The notes under the pieces: generated by a model
What the model was told of the DNA's origin: nothing
Databases searched by the model: none
What the model saw: the letters and a program-made list of their open reading frames with translations, nothing else
Position numbers and translations under genes: made by a program
From: an uncultured Erythrobacter sp.
GTDB lineage: Bacteria > Pseudomonadota > Alphaproteobacteria > Sphingomonadales > Sphingomonadaceae
NCBI GenBank assembly: GCA_913055155.1
Contig: CAJXJR010000001.1
Span: 248,001-312,000 of the forward strand
Reading direction: 5' to 3'
DNA length: 64,000 nucleotides
In this document: piece by piece, positions 27,425 through 37,479 of the stretch
Layout of the letters: the number at the start of each line of letters is the position of its first letter
Numbering within the stretch: position 1 is the first letter of the stretch

Positions 27425-27865
27425 TCAAAGCTTCGATGCGGCGTCCAGCGCCAGTTCGTATCCGTATGCACCAAAACCGGCGATGGAGCCAAGCGCGGCC
27501 ATGCCGACATAGCTCTTGTGGCGATATGCTTCGCGCGCGGCGGGATTGGAGATGTGCACCTCGATCACCGGGGTCTTGATCGACTTGATCGCGTCGTACA
27601 GCGCCAGCGAGGTGTGGGTGAGCGCGCCCGCATTGAGGATCACCGCCTTGGCCCCGTCGGACTGCGCTTCGTGCAGCCAGTCGCACAGGTGGCCTTCGTG
27701 GTTGGATTGGCGCATCTCGATTGCGATGCCCAGCGGTTTTGCCCGCTCTTCCAGGCGGGTGGCAATGTCATCCAGCGTATCGGCCCCGTAGATCTCGGGT
27801 TCGCGCACGCCCAGCAGGTTCAGGTTCGGTCCGTTGAGGACGAATACGGTATCGGTCATGCCCAT
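27425..27865 (-). CDS. aroQ: 3-Dehydroquinate dehydratase, type II
   Basis: 146 residues, the typical type II length. Signatures are NGPNLNLLGVREPEIYG (catalytic Tyr loop), QSNHEGHLCDWLHEA (His/Glu), NAGALTHTSLALYDAI and EVHISNPAAREAYRHKS (catalytic His and substrate-binding Arg). It removes water from 3-dehydroquinate to give 3-dehydroshikimate in the shikimate pathway. The start may be ATG 27865 or ATG 27859; AAGGGC upstream serves either. It is the first gene of the aroQ-accB-accC set. Confidence 0.96.
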   Translation of the reverse strand: MGMTDTVFVLNGPNLNLLGVREPEIYGADTLDDIATRLEERAKPLGIAIEMRQSNHEGHLCDWLHEAQSDGAKAVILNAGALTHTSLALYDAIKSIKTPVIEVHISNPAAREAYRHKSYVGMAALGSIAGFGAYGYELALDAASKL

Positions 27866-27974
27866 GCCCTTAGCCGGGGGAGGGGGGCGCGGCCAAGGGG
27901 TGATTGCTGCTGTTCCGCAATTCCTTTCCCGCGCGTGGCTGCGCCGGGCAGGCTTGGGGGCTCAGGCCTGCGGA

Positions 27975-28475
27975 TCAGGCGCAGGCCCGAGCGGCGGCTC
28001 GATAGTCGCGCTCACCAAGGTCAGGCCGCCGTGCTTCGATCCATTCGGCCATCTCGGCGTGGGCGATGATGTAGGCATCGGGGCCGCGTTCGTGGCTGAT
28101 CGCCACCACCTCGCCGGCAATGTCCTGCCAGGTGGTGGGCTGGATCACCAGGCCGTCGAAAGGAAGCAGTAGTGGGTTTGCGGCGAGGCCGAAGGGCTTC
28201 GCGATCCGCAGCGACAGGCCGTTTTCGTGCACGGCAAACACCACGGGCGGGTACTTGTGATACCCGGTGGCGAACAGTTCGCGCCTGGGTCGATCGCTGA
28301 CGACGACCAGCGCGGCCGTCTTCCTGGCGAGGATTTCGGGCAAGGCCGTGACGCCAAAGCGCCGGGCGAGCACATTCCACTGCTTCATTTCCGCCCGTTG
28401 CAGGAAGACGAACAAGCCGATCAGCACGAGAACGCCGACGGCCGCGCTGAAAGCCGTGCTGAGGGTATCGATCAT
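27975..28475 (-). CDS. Single-pass membrane protein of unknown function
   Basis: 166 residues from ATG 28475; a GTG at 28490 would add five. One strong N-terminal helix (AAVGVLVLIGLFVFLQRA) is followed by a soluble beta-rich domain (FGVTALPEILARKTAALVVV ... HENGLSLRIAKPFGLAANPLL). The soluble part has no motif I recognise. It is transcribed in the same direction as the holin-like gene downstream in genome order but read separately. No enzymatic residues stand out. Confidence 0.6.
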   Translation of the reverse strand: MIDTLSTAFSAAVGVLVLIGLFVFLQRAEMKQWNVLARRFGVTALPEILARKTAALVVVSDRPRRELFATGYHKYPPVVFAVHENGLSLRIAKPFGLAANPLLLPFDGLVIQPTTWQDIAGEVVAISHERGPDAYIIAHAEMAEWIEARRPDLGERDYRAAARACA

Positions 28476-28539
28476 TTCCGGCGTCCCCACCTGTTTCGTG
28501 CAACCGTTTACACCCGGCAGGTAAGCCTTTGGTAAACGG

Positions 28540-28953
28540 CTACTTCTCGACGCCCTTTACCTTGCCCCACTGGCGCGCGGCGGTGTAGCCGAGGTAGCCG
28601 GTGCCGAAGAGCGCGTAGAGCGGTTCCGGCAGGCCGCCGAGGTAATCGTTCATGCCGCGGGCGATCTCCTGCGCAGTGGTGGGCGAAAAGGCCGACAGCA
28701 CGCCCATCGGCAGCGCGGTGAGCAGCAGGATGTAGATCACGTAGAGAAAGCTGGGCCGCGCGCGGCTGGTCCACGGGTCGGACGAATTGGCCTCGGCCAC
28801 GATGGCGGACAGGCGCGATTCGATCAGTTGCAGTTCCTGCGTGCCTTCCAGCTTGATCAGTTCCAGCTTGGCGCGGTCGCGAGCTTCCTTGTCGGGAATG
28901 ATCTTGTCGATGATGGAGGCGAGGGGGCCGATAAGCGATTCGATGATGGCCAT
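28540..28953 (-). CDS. Holin family protein (3-TM, gene-transfer-release type)
   Basis: 137 residues. An amphipathic N-terminus (MAIIESLIGPLASIIDKII) and charged coiled-coil-like segment precede two or three hydrophobic segments (FLYVIYILLLTALPMGVL, a re-entrant AQEIARGMNDYLGGL, and LYALFGTGYLGYTAA), ending in a basic tail. This pattern matches the 3-TM holin family named for gene transfer agent release. No endolysin, capsid or portal gene lies nearby, so it stands alone. It may be a phage or GTA remnant that has been kept, or a domesticated pore protein. Confidence 0.75.
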   Translation of the reverse strand: MAIIESLIGPLASIIDKIIPDKEARDRAKLELIKLEGTQELQLIESRLSAIVAEANSSDPWTSRARPSFLYVIYILLLTALPMGVLSAFSPTTAQEIARGMNDYLGGLPEPLYALFGTGYLGYTAARQWGKVKGVEK

Positions 28954-29088
28954 GGGGTGATGGGTCCGTGCATTGTTGGAGTCGCGAGCGGGTCTGCGCG
29001 TGCCGCCGCATTGTAGGAAAGCCCCGTGCGGGATTGATCGGCGCGCGGTGATGGGCAAGAACGGCCCCGAAACCGACGGGAGGGACTT

Positions 29089-30366
29089 TTGCAGGCAGTC
29101 GAGAGGTATTCGAAGGGCGCCATTGCGTTGCACTGGCTGATCGCGCTGGCGCTGGCGGGGGAAATCGCGCTGGGCTTTGCCATGCCCAAGGATGCCAGTG
29201 GCTTTGCCGAATACCAGCTGCACAAGTCGATCGGCATCACCATCCTGCTGCTCAGCCTGGTGCGGCTGGGCTGGCGCTTCACCCACGTGCAGCCTGTGCC
29301 GCTGGAAGGCGGTGTTACAGGCTTTTTGGCGAAGGCCGTGCACGTGGGCTTTTACGCCTTCATGATCGCCATGCCGCTGACCGGGTGGGCGCTGGTCTCG
29401 TCCGACCCGATCGACGTGCCGACGGTGCTGTTCGGCGTGGTGCCGCTGCCGCACCTGCCGCTGGGTGAGGAATGGAACCACTTATCGCACGAGGCGCACG
29501 AGTGGCTGGCCTGGGGCGGCCTGGCGCTGTTCGCGCTGCACGTGGTTGGCGCCTTGCGGCATCATTTCCTGCTGAAGGATGGCCTGCTGGCCCGCATGGG
29601 ACCGAATGCGGGCGCGGTGCTGGCCATGCTGGGCCTTACCCTGGCGCTGGGACTGGGCGTGCTGTTCGGCGTGGCGCAGGATCGCGACATGCAGATCGAA
29701 CCGCCGGCGCAGCAGACTGCACCGGTGGCCGAAGCGACGCCTTCACCGACACCGACACCGACAGCCGAAGAGACCGCAAGCGAGGAGGCCGTACCCAAAG
29801 AGGAGGACGAGCCTGCCGAAGAAGCCGCTCCGGAAGAGGTCGGGGAACCCGAAATGGCCACCCCGGAACCCGCCGGACCCCCGCCAAGCTGGACGATCCA
29901 GCCCGGCGGCGCGTTGCGCTTCAGCGTCGACAATGCGGGCAGCGCCCTTAACGGCAGCTTCGGCACATGGCGCGGCGATATCATGATGGACCCCGAGGCA
30001 CCCGAAAGCGCCGCGATCACCATTACCGTGGACCTTGCCAGCGCCAGCCTCGGCGATGCGACACAGGATTCGATGCTGAGCGGTGCGGACTTCTTCGACA
30101 CGTCCAGCTTCCCGCAAGCGACCTGGCGCAGCACTGAGGTGCGGCGGGTTTCGGGCAACCGATACGAGGCGGACGGAACACTGTCGTTGAAAGGTGTAAG
30201 CCGATCCCAGCGAATCAGCTTTACGCTGACCGGCAACGGCAACGCCCGCACGGTAGAGGGCAGCGCCACGATCGACCGCAACGCCTTTGGCGTGGGCACC
30301 GGCTCCAGCGCTGAAAACCTTGCCGGGTCGGTAAGGGTGACTTTCACCTTCGACGCAACCTCTTGA
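29089..30366 (+). CDS. Cytochrome b561 - YceI domain fusion protein
   Basis: 425 residues, from a TTG start preceded by GGGAGGG. Residues 1-185 form a four-helix di-haem cytochrome b561 domain with His in IALHWLIALA, YQLHKSIGI and the ALFALHVVGALRHHFL helix. A Pro/Glu/Ala/Thr-rich linker (about 200-265) connects to a YceI-like lipocalin domain (SWTIQPGGALRFSVDNAGS ... GVSRSQRISFTLTGNG), which binds isoprenoid quinones in other YceI proteins. The fused layout places a quinone-binding barrel in the periplasm next to a membrane haem protein, suggesting quinol oxidation or superoxide handling. In E. coli the two functions are separate adjacent genes. Confidence 0.88.
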   Translation: MQAVERYSKGAIALHWLIALALAGEIALGFAMPKDASGFAEYQLHKSIGITILLLSLVRLGWRFTHVQPVPLEGGVTGFLAKAVHVGFYAFMIAMPLTGWALVSSDPIDVPTVLFGVVPLPHLPLGEEWNHLSHEAHEWLAWGGLALFALHVVGALRHHFLLKDGLLARMGPNAGAVLAMLGLTLALGLGVLFGVAQDRDMQIEPPAQQTAPVAEATPSPTPTPTAEETASEEAVPKEEDEPAEEAAPEEVGEPEMATPEPAGPPPSWTIQPGGALRFSVDNAGSALNGSFGTWRGDIMMDPEAPESAAITITVDLASASLGDATQDSMLSGADFFDTSSFPQATWRSTEVRRVSGNRYEADGTLSLKGVSRSQRISFTLTGNGNARTVEGSATIDRNAFGVGTGSSAENLAGSVRVTFTFDATS

Positions 30367-30415
30367 TGTCTCCGTGCGTTGAAACCTCGATGCGCCTCTG
30401 TATGAGGATGGTTTC

Positions 30416-32662
<2,247 letters not shown>

Positions 32663-32678
32663 TTGGAGGGGATGGCAA

Positions 32679-33968
32679 ATGACCAACCAGAAGATCGAAA
32701 CGCTCACCATTCACGCGGGCCAGCAGCCTGATCCCACCACCAACGCGCGCATCACGCCGATCTACCAGACGGCGAGTTATGTCTTCAACGATGCGGAGCA
32801 TGCGGCGAACCTGTTCGCGCTGAAGGAATTCGGCAATATCTACAGCCGCATCATGAACCCCACTTGCGATGCGCTGGAGCAGAAGATCTGCGCGCTCGAA
32901 GGCGGTGTGGGGGCGCTGGGCGTCGCCAGCGGACACGCCGCGCAGCTGATCGCCTTCCACACGCTGATGGAGCCGGGCTGCAACATCGTGGCGGCGAAGA
33001 AGCTCTACGGCGGTTCGCTCAACCAGATGGGCGAGGCCTTCCGCAAGTTCGGCTGGGAAACGCGCTTCGTCGATACCGACGATGTCGAGAACGTGCGCGC
33101 GGCGATGGACGACAAGACGCGCTGCGTGTTCATCGAAAGCCTTGCCAATCCGGGCGGCGTCGTCACCGATATCCAGGCCATCGCCGATATCGCGCATGAA
33201 GGCGGCGTGCCGCTGATCGTGGACAATACGATGGCCAGCCCGGCGTTGTGCCGCCCGTTCGAACACGGCGCGGATATCGTGACGCATTCGACCACCAAGT
33301 TCCTGAACGGCCACGGCAATGCCATCGGCGGGGTGATCGTCGACAGCGGCAAGTTCGACTGGAAGGCACAGGGCGACAAGTTCCCCAGCCTGACGCAGCC
33401 GAACGGCAGCTATCACGGCGCGGTGCTGGTCGATGCGCTGGAGCCCATCGGCCCCATCGCCTTCATCATCGCCTGCCGCGTGCTGGGCCTGCGCGACCTT
33501 GGCCCGGCCATGGCGCCGCAAAACGCCTGGCTGGCGCTCACCGGCATGGAAACGCTGGCGCTGCGGATGGAGCGACATTGCGACAACGCGCTGGCGGTGG
33601 CCAAGTGGCTGCAGGACCACCCGAAAATCGAGTGGGTCAGCTACGCCGGGCTGGAAGGTAATGCCTACAAGCCGCTGGCCGACAAGTACCTTGGCGGCAA
33701 GGGCGGGGCGGTGTTCACCTTCGGCGTGAAGGGCGGCTACGAGGCGGGCGTCAAGCTGGTGCAGGGCGTCGAACTCTTCAGCCACCTTGCCAATATCGGC
33801 GACACGCGCAGCCTTATCATCCACCCGGCCAGCACCACGCACAGCCAGCTTGAAGGCGACGCGCTGGTGGCGGCCGGCGCCGGGCCGGATGTGGTCCGCA
33901 TTTCCGTAGGCATCGAGCATGTCGACGATATCATTGCCGATCTCGAGCAGGCGCTGGCGACAATTTGA
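32679..33968 (+). CDS. metY: O-acetylhomoserine sulfhydrylase (MetY-type, PLP)
   Basis: 429 residues, in the Cys/Met metabolism PLP family. TLTIHAGQQPDPTTNARITP and QTASYVFNDAEHAANLF match O-acetylhomoserine aminocarboxypropyltransferases. The PLP lysine lies in THSTTKFLNGHGNAIGG, and SRIMNPTCDALEQKICALEGG is the Arg/Tyr phosphate region of the neighbouring subunit. It makes homocysteine or methionine from O-acetylhomoserine with sulfide or methanethiol. A strong GGAGGGG precedes it. Its TGA overlaps the following ATG by one base, so it is physically tied to propionyl-CoA genes on both sides. Confidence 0.92.
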   Translation: MTNQKIETLTIHAGQQPDPTTNARITPIYQTASYVFNDAEHAANLFALKEFGNIYSRIMNPTCDALEQKICALEGGVGALGVASGHAAQLIAFHTLMEPGCNIVAAKKLYGGSLNQMGEAFRKFGWETRFVDTDDVENVRAAMDDKTRCVFIESLANPGGVVTDIQAIADIAHEGGVPLIVDNTMASPALCRPFEHGADIVTHSTTKFLNGHGNAIGGVIVDSGKFDWKAQGDKFPSLTQPNGSYHGAVLVDALEPIGPIAFIIACRVLGLRDLGPAMAPQNAWLALTGMETLALRMERHCDNALAVAKWLQDHPKIEWVSYAGLEGNAYKPLADKYLGGKGGAVFTFGVKGGYEAGVKLVQGVELFSHLANIGDTRSLIIHPASTTHSQLEGDALVAAGAGPDVVRISVGIEHVDDIIADLEQALATI

Positions 33969-35977
33969 TGTTCTCCAAGATCCTTATCGCCAACCGCGGC
34001 GAGATCGCCTGCCGGGTCATCAAGACCGCGCGGCGCATGGGTATTGCGACGGTAGCGGTCTATTCCGATGCCGATGCGCGTGCGCCTTTCGTGCAGATGG
34101 CCCACGAGGCCGTGCATATCGGTCCGCCTCCTGCCAACGAGAGCTACCTGCTGGCTGACAAGATCATTGCCGCCTGCAAGCAGACCGGCGCAGAGGCCGT
34201 GCATCCGGGTTATGGCTTCCTCTCCGAACGGGCCTCCTTCGTCGAGGCGCTTGAAGCGGAAGACATCGCCTTCATCGGTCCGCCTGCGGGTGCCATCGCG
34301 GCCATGGGCGACAAGATCGAGTCCAAGAAGCTGGCCAGGGAAGCGGGCGTCAACGTCGTCCCCGGCTTTGTCGGCGAGATCCGCGATACCGAGCACGCGG
34401 TCGAGATAGCGAACGATATCGGCTATCCGGTGATGATGAAGGCCTCTGCCGGGGGCGGGGGCAAGGGCATGCGGCTGGCGTACTCCGAAAAGGACGTGCG
34501 CGAAGGGTTCGAAGCGACCAAGCGCGAAGGCCTCAATTCCTTCGGCGATGACCGCGTGTTCATCGAGAAGTTCATCGAGGACCCGCGCCATATCGAGATC
34601 CAGGTGCTCGGCGACAAGCACGGCACTGTGCTCTACCTGAATGAGCGCGAGTGTTCGATCCAGCGCCGCCACCAGAAGGTGGTGGAGGAAGCGCCATCGC
34701 CCTTCGTCACGCCGGAGATGCGCCGCAAGATGGGCGAGCAGTGCGTCGCGCTGGCGAAAGCGGTGGACTATCACAGTGCGGGCACGGTGGAGCTGATCGT
34801 CAGCGGGGCGGACCCGACGGGCGAGAGCTTCTACTTCCTCGAGATGAACACCCGCCTGCAGGTGGAGCACCCGGTGACCGAGGCGATCACCGGTGTCGAC
34901 CTGGTCGAACAGATGATCCGCGTGGCTGCGGGCGAGAAGCTGGCGCTGACGCAAGCTGACATCGGTATAGATGGCTGGGCGATCGAGAACCGAATCTACG
35001 CCGAAGACCCCTATCGCGGCTTCCTGCCCAGCACCGGGCGACTGGTGCGTTACAGCACGCCCGTTCCTGCATGGGACGGGAACTTGCGCGGTGTGGACGG
35101 TGTGCGTGTTGACTCGGGCGTGGCTGAAGGCGGCGAAGTGTCCATCTTCTACGACCCGATGATCGCCAAGCTGGTGACTTGGGGCAAGACCCGCGACGAA
35201 GCGGCAGACTTGCAGATCGCGGCGCTCGACAAGGTGGAGCTGGAAGGCCTCGGCCACAATGTCGACTTCCTCTCTGCGCTGATGCAGCACCCGCGCTTCC
35301 GCAGTGGCGAGCTGACCACCGGCTTCATCGCCGAGGAATATCCCGACGGTTTCGAAGGCGCGGCCACCAGCGACGACCGCACCCGCACGATCGCGGCGAT
35401 TGCGGCGGGGATCGAGTTCACCCACCAGGCGCGCCAGCGGCAGATCAGCGGCCAGCTGGATGGCCCGCTACCGGTAACCAGCGAATGGATGGTGCGCGTC
35501 GATGGCGTCGATCACACGGTCACGCTGGGCGATGGCCACGCGTTGGTCGATGAACACACGGTGGAGGGCACCTGCGACTGGATGCCCGGCATGCGCACCG
35601 CCACTGCCACGCAAGCTGGCGGGGAAGTGCTGGGCCTGAAGGTCACGCGCCAGCGCCCACACTGGCTGATCAACACCCACGGCCGCACCTACACGGCGCA
35701 CGCGCTGCCCGCGCGCCTCGCGCCGCTCGTAAGCCACATGATCGAGAAGGTGCCGCCCGACACGTCGAAAATGCTGCTGTGCCCGATGCCCGGCCTGCTG
35801 GTCGCACTGCACGTGGCCGAAGGCGAGGCGGTCGAAGCCGGCCAGCCGCTCGCCACGGTGGAAGCCATGAAGATGGAAAACATCCTGCGCGCCGAAAAAG
35901 CCGGCACCGTGGCTACGATCAACGCCGCCGAAGGCGAAACGCTGGTCGTCGACGCCGTTATCCTGGAACTGGAGTGA
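33968..35977 (+). CDS. pccA: Acyl-CoA (propionyl-CoA type) carboxylase alpha subunit with biotin domain
   Basis: 669 residues. Biotin carboxylase domain: [20 protein letters not shown], the ATP-binding KASAGGGGKGMRLAYSE, and [23 protein letters not shown] linking BT domain follows, then a C-terminal biotinyl domain with VEAMKMENILRAEK. This one-chain layout is that of propionyl-, methylcrotonyl- or acetyl-CoA carboxylase alpha subunits. The neighbouring methylmalonyl-CoA mutase favours propionyl-CoA. The ATG overlaps the metY stop by one base. The beta (carboxyltransferase) subunit is not in the window. Identity as propionyl specific is inferred. Confidence 0.9.
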   Translation: MFSKILIANRGEIACRVIKTARRMGIATVAVYSDADARAPFVQMAHEAVHIGPPPANESYLLADKIIAACKQTGAEAVHPGYGFLSERASFVEALEAEDIAFIGPPAGAIAAMGDKIESKKLAREAGVNVVPGFVGEIRDTEHAVEIANDIGYPVMMKASAGGGGKGMRLAYSEKDVREGFEATKREGLNSFGDDRVFIEKFIEDPRHIEIQVLGDKHGTVLYLNERECSIQRRHQKVVEEAPSPFVTPEMRRKMGEQCVALAKAVDYHSAGTVELIVSGADPTGESFYFLEMNTRLQVEHPVTEAITGVDLVEQMIRVAAGEKLALTQADIGIDGWAIENRIYAEDPYRGFLPSTGRLVRYSTPVPAWDGNLRGVDGVRVDSGVAEGGEVSIFYDPMIAKLVTWGKTRDEAADLQIAALDKVELEGLGHNVDFLSALMQHPRFRSGELTTGFIAEEYPDGFEGAATSDDRTRTIAAIAAGIEFTHQARQRQISGQLDGPLPVTSEWMVRVDGVDHTVTLGDGHALVDEHTVEGTCDWMPGMRTATATQAGGEVLGLKVTRQRPHWLINTHGRTYTAHALPARLAPLVSHMIEKVPPDTSKMLLCPMPGLLVALHVAEGEAVEAGQPLATVEAMKMENILRAEKAGTVATINAAEGETLVVDAVILELE

Positions 35978-36075
35978 TTACAGGGTTCTTGGGCAGTCCT
36001 ACCCCATCCTCGGTATGGACCGGGGCGGGGTAATCGCAGACTCTTGGGGCATACTTCTGCAACAGGAGGCGATCC

Positions 36076-36780
36076 GTGATCCCTACTATCGTGCGCGCCG
36101 CACTGGCTGTCTCTGCCCTGCTGGCCGTCTCTACCCCAGCTGCTGCCCAGCAGTATCGCCAGGTAGACAGCGATGGCGTGGGCAACTGCATTTTCTCCAA
36201 CCGCGCGCTGGGTTTCGGCGAGGAAGGCAGCGCAGCCTATCGCTCTCGCAAGACCAGTTTCAGCGACGGGGAGGACGTGTTCGTGCGCTGCTATTTTGCC
36301 CAGCCGCTGGGCAATTATGCGCGCAACGGCCGGCGTTCCAATAGCCTGCGCAATGGCGAGTACTTCGCCGACCTGGAACTGCGCAATCCGGTGCGTGATT
36401 CGCAGGAGCCAGATATCGTGGGCGGCATGCGCTTCAGCTACGATGCCAGCGAATCCGGCATGAACCAGCAGCGCTTCGACATCGGCGATGTGCCCGACTG
36501 CGACTTTCGCCTGCCGGCCTACGATGCGCGAGTGTGGGGCATGGGCGAGAACCGCTGTCCCGATCTTGCACGCTTCACCCGCGCGCTGGCGGAAAGCCGT
36601 AATGCAAGCTACCCCTTTACCGCGACCTATTGTGTAAAGGTTTTCGCGCAATTCTCTGATGTTATGGATGAACGGCGCGAAATCGACGGGAATACCGGCA
36701 CCGTGCGGGTAAACCGGGGAGAGCGGCTGATGGATCACCGCATTTCCGAATCCTGTTTCGATTACACGGTATCGTCGTGA
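36076..36780 (+). CDS. Secreted cysteine-containing protein of unknown function
   Basis: 234 residues, from GTG 36076 behind a strong AGGAGG. A signal peptide (ends ...VSTPAAAQ) precedes a mature part with cysteines in GNCIF, VRCYF, PDCDF, ENRCPDL, TYCVKV and ESCFD: six in total, consistent with three disulfides in the periplasm. I recognise no family. It lies just before the NarL-type two-component pair on the same strand (56-base gap), and could be a sensed or controlled partner. Confidence 0.7.
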   Translation: MIPTIVRAALAVSALLAVSTPAAAQQYRQVDSDGVGNCIFSNRALGFGEEGSAAYRSRKTSFSDGEDVFVRCYFAQPLGNYARNGRRSNSLRNGEYFADLELRNPVRDSQEPDIVGGMRFSYDASESGMNQQRFDIGDVPDCDFRLPAYDARVWGMGENRCPDLARFTRALAESRNASYPFTATYCVKVFAQFSDVMDERREIDGNTGTVRVNRGERLMDHRISESCFDYTVSS

Positions 36781-36835
36781 CGGAGCCGGTCTGACCGGCG
36801 CGGGGGCATGGAAGGACCGGGGCAGGAGCAGCACA

Positions 36836-37477
36836 ATGGCCCATAAGGTTGTGATTATCGAAGACGACCTGGTGCTGCGCGAACACCTGCGGTCTATGAT
36901 CGGCCAGATCGACGATTTCACCGTCTGCGGAGAGGCCGACAGCGTGGCTGAAGGACGACAACTGTTCACGCAGGAGCCTTCCGTGGCGCTGATCGACCTC
37001 GACCTTATCGATGGATCGGGGCTGGACCTGATTGCCGAGGCGAAGGACACCTCCGAAGCGATCAAGATCGTTGTCGTCACCGTGCTGGCAGACGAGCGCG
37101 CGGTCCTGCAGGCCTTCGATGCCGGTGCCGACGGCTTCCTGCTGAAGGACGGGCCCGTCACCAGCATCGAAGGCGCCCTGCGCGACGTGCTGGCCGGGCG
37201 ATCCCCCATCAGCGCGGCAGCCGCCACCCACCTGCTGCGCCGCGTGCGCCGCCCTGCGCCCAGCGGCAACGATTTCAACCTGACGAAGCGCGAGATCGAA
37301 CTGCTCAAGCTGCTGGCCAAGGGGCTGACCAATGTCGAAGTGGGTGAGTGCATGGGCATTTCCCCACTGACCGTCAGCACCCATGCCAAGGCGATCTATC
37401 GCAAGATGCAGGTGCGCAGCCGGTCCGAAGCGGTGTTCGAAGCGGTAAACGAAGGGCTGATCCGGTTTGGCGAGTGA
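36836..37477 (+). CDS. NarL/FixJ-type response regulator
   Basis: 213 residues. Receiver domain: VVIIEDDLVLREHL (acidic pocket), ALIDLDLIDGSGLDLI (phosphoacceptor Asp), and LLKDGPVTSIEG (conserved Lys). The C-terminal LuxR-type helix-turn-helix is KREIELLKLLAKGLTNVEVG with MGISPLTVSTHAKAIYRKM. It would be phosphorylated by the kinase encoded immediately downstream, since the stop overlaps or nearly touches the kinase start. GGAGCA lies before the ATG. Target genes are unknown. Confidence 0.93.
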   Translation: MAHKVVIIEDDLVLREHLRSMIGQIDDFTVCGEADSVAEGRQLFTQEPSVALIDLDLIDGSGLDLIAEAKDTSEAIKIVVVTVLADERAVLQAFDAGADGFLLKDGPVTSIEGALRDVLAGRSPISAAAATHLLRRVRRPAPSGNDFNLTKREIELLKLLAKGLTNVEVGECMGISPLTVSTHAKAIYRKMQVRSRSEAVFEAVNEGLIRFGE

Positions 37478-37479
37478 AC

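Noticed and set aside
28540-28953. Prophage suggested by the holin gene
   Set aside because: No integrase, terminase, portal, capsid, tail or attachment repeat lies within the flanking 20 kb.
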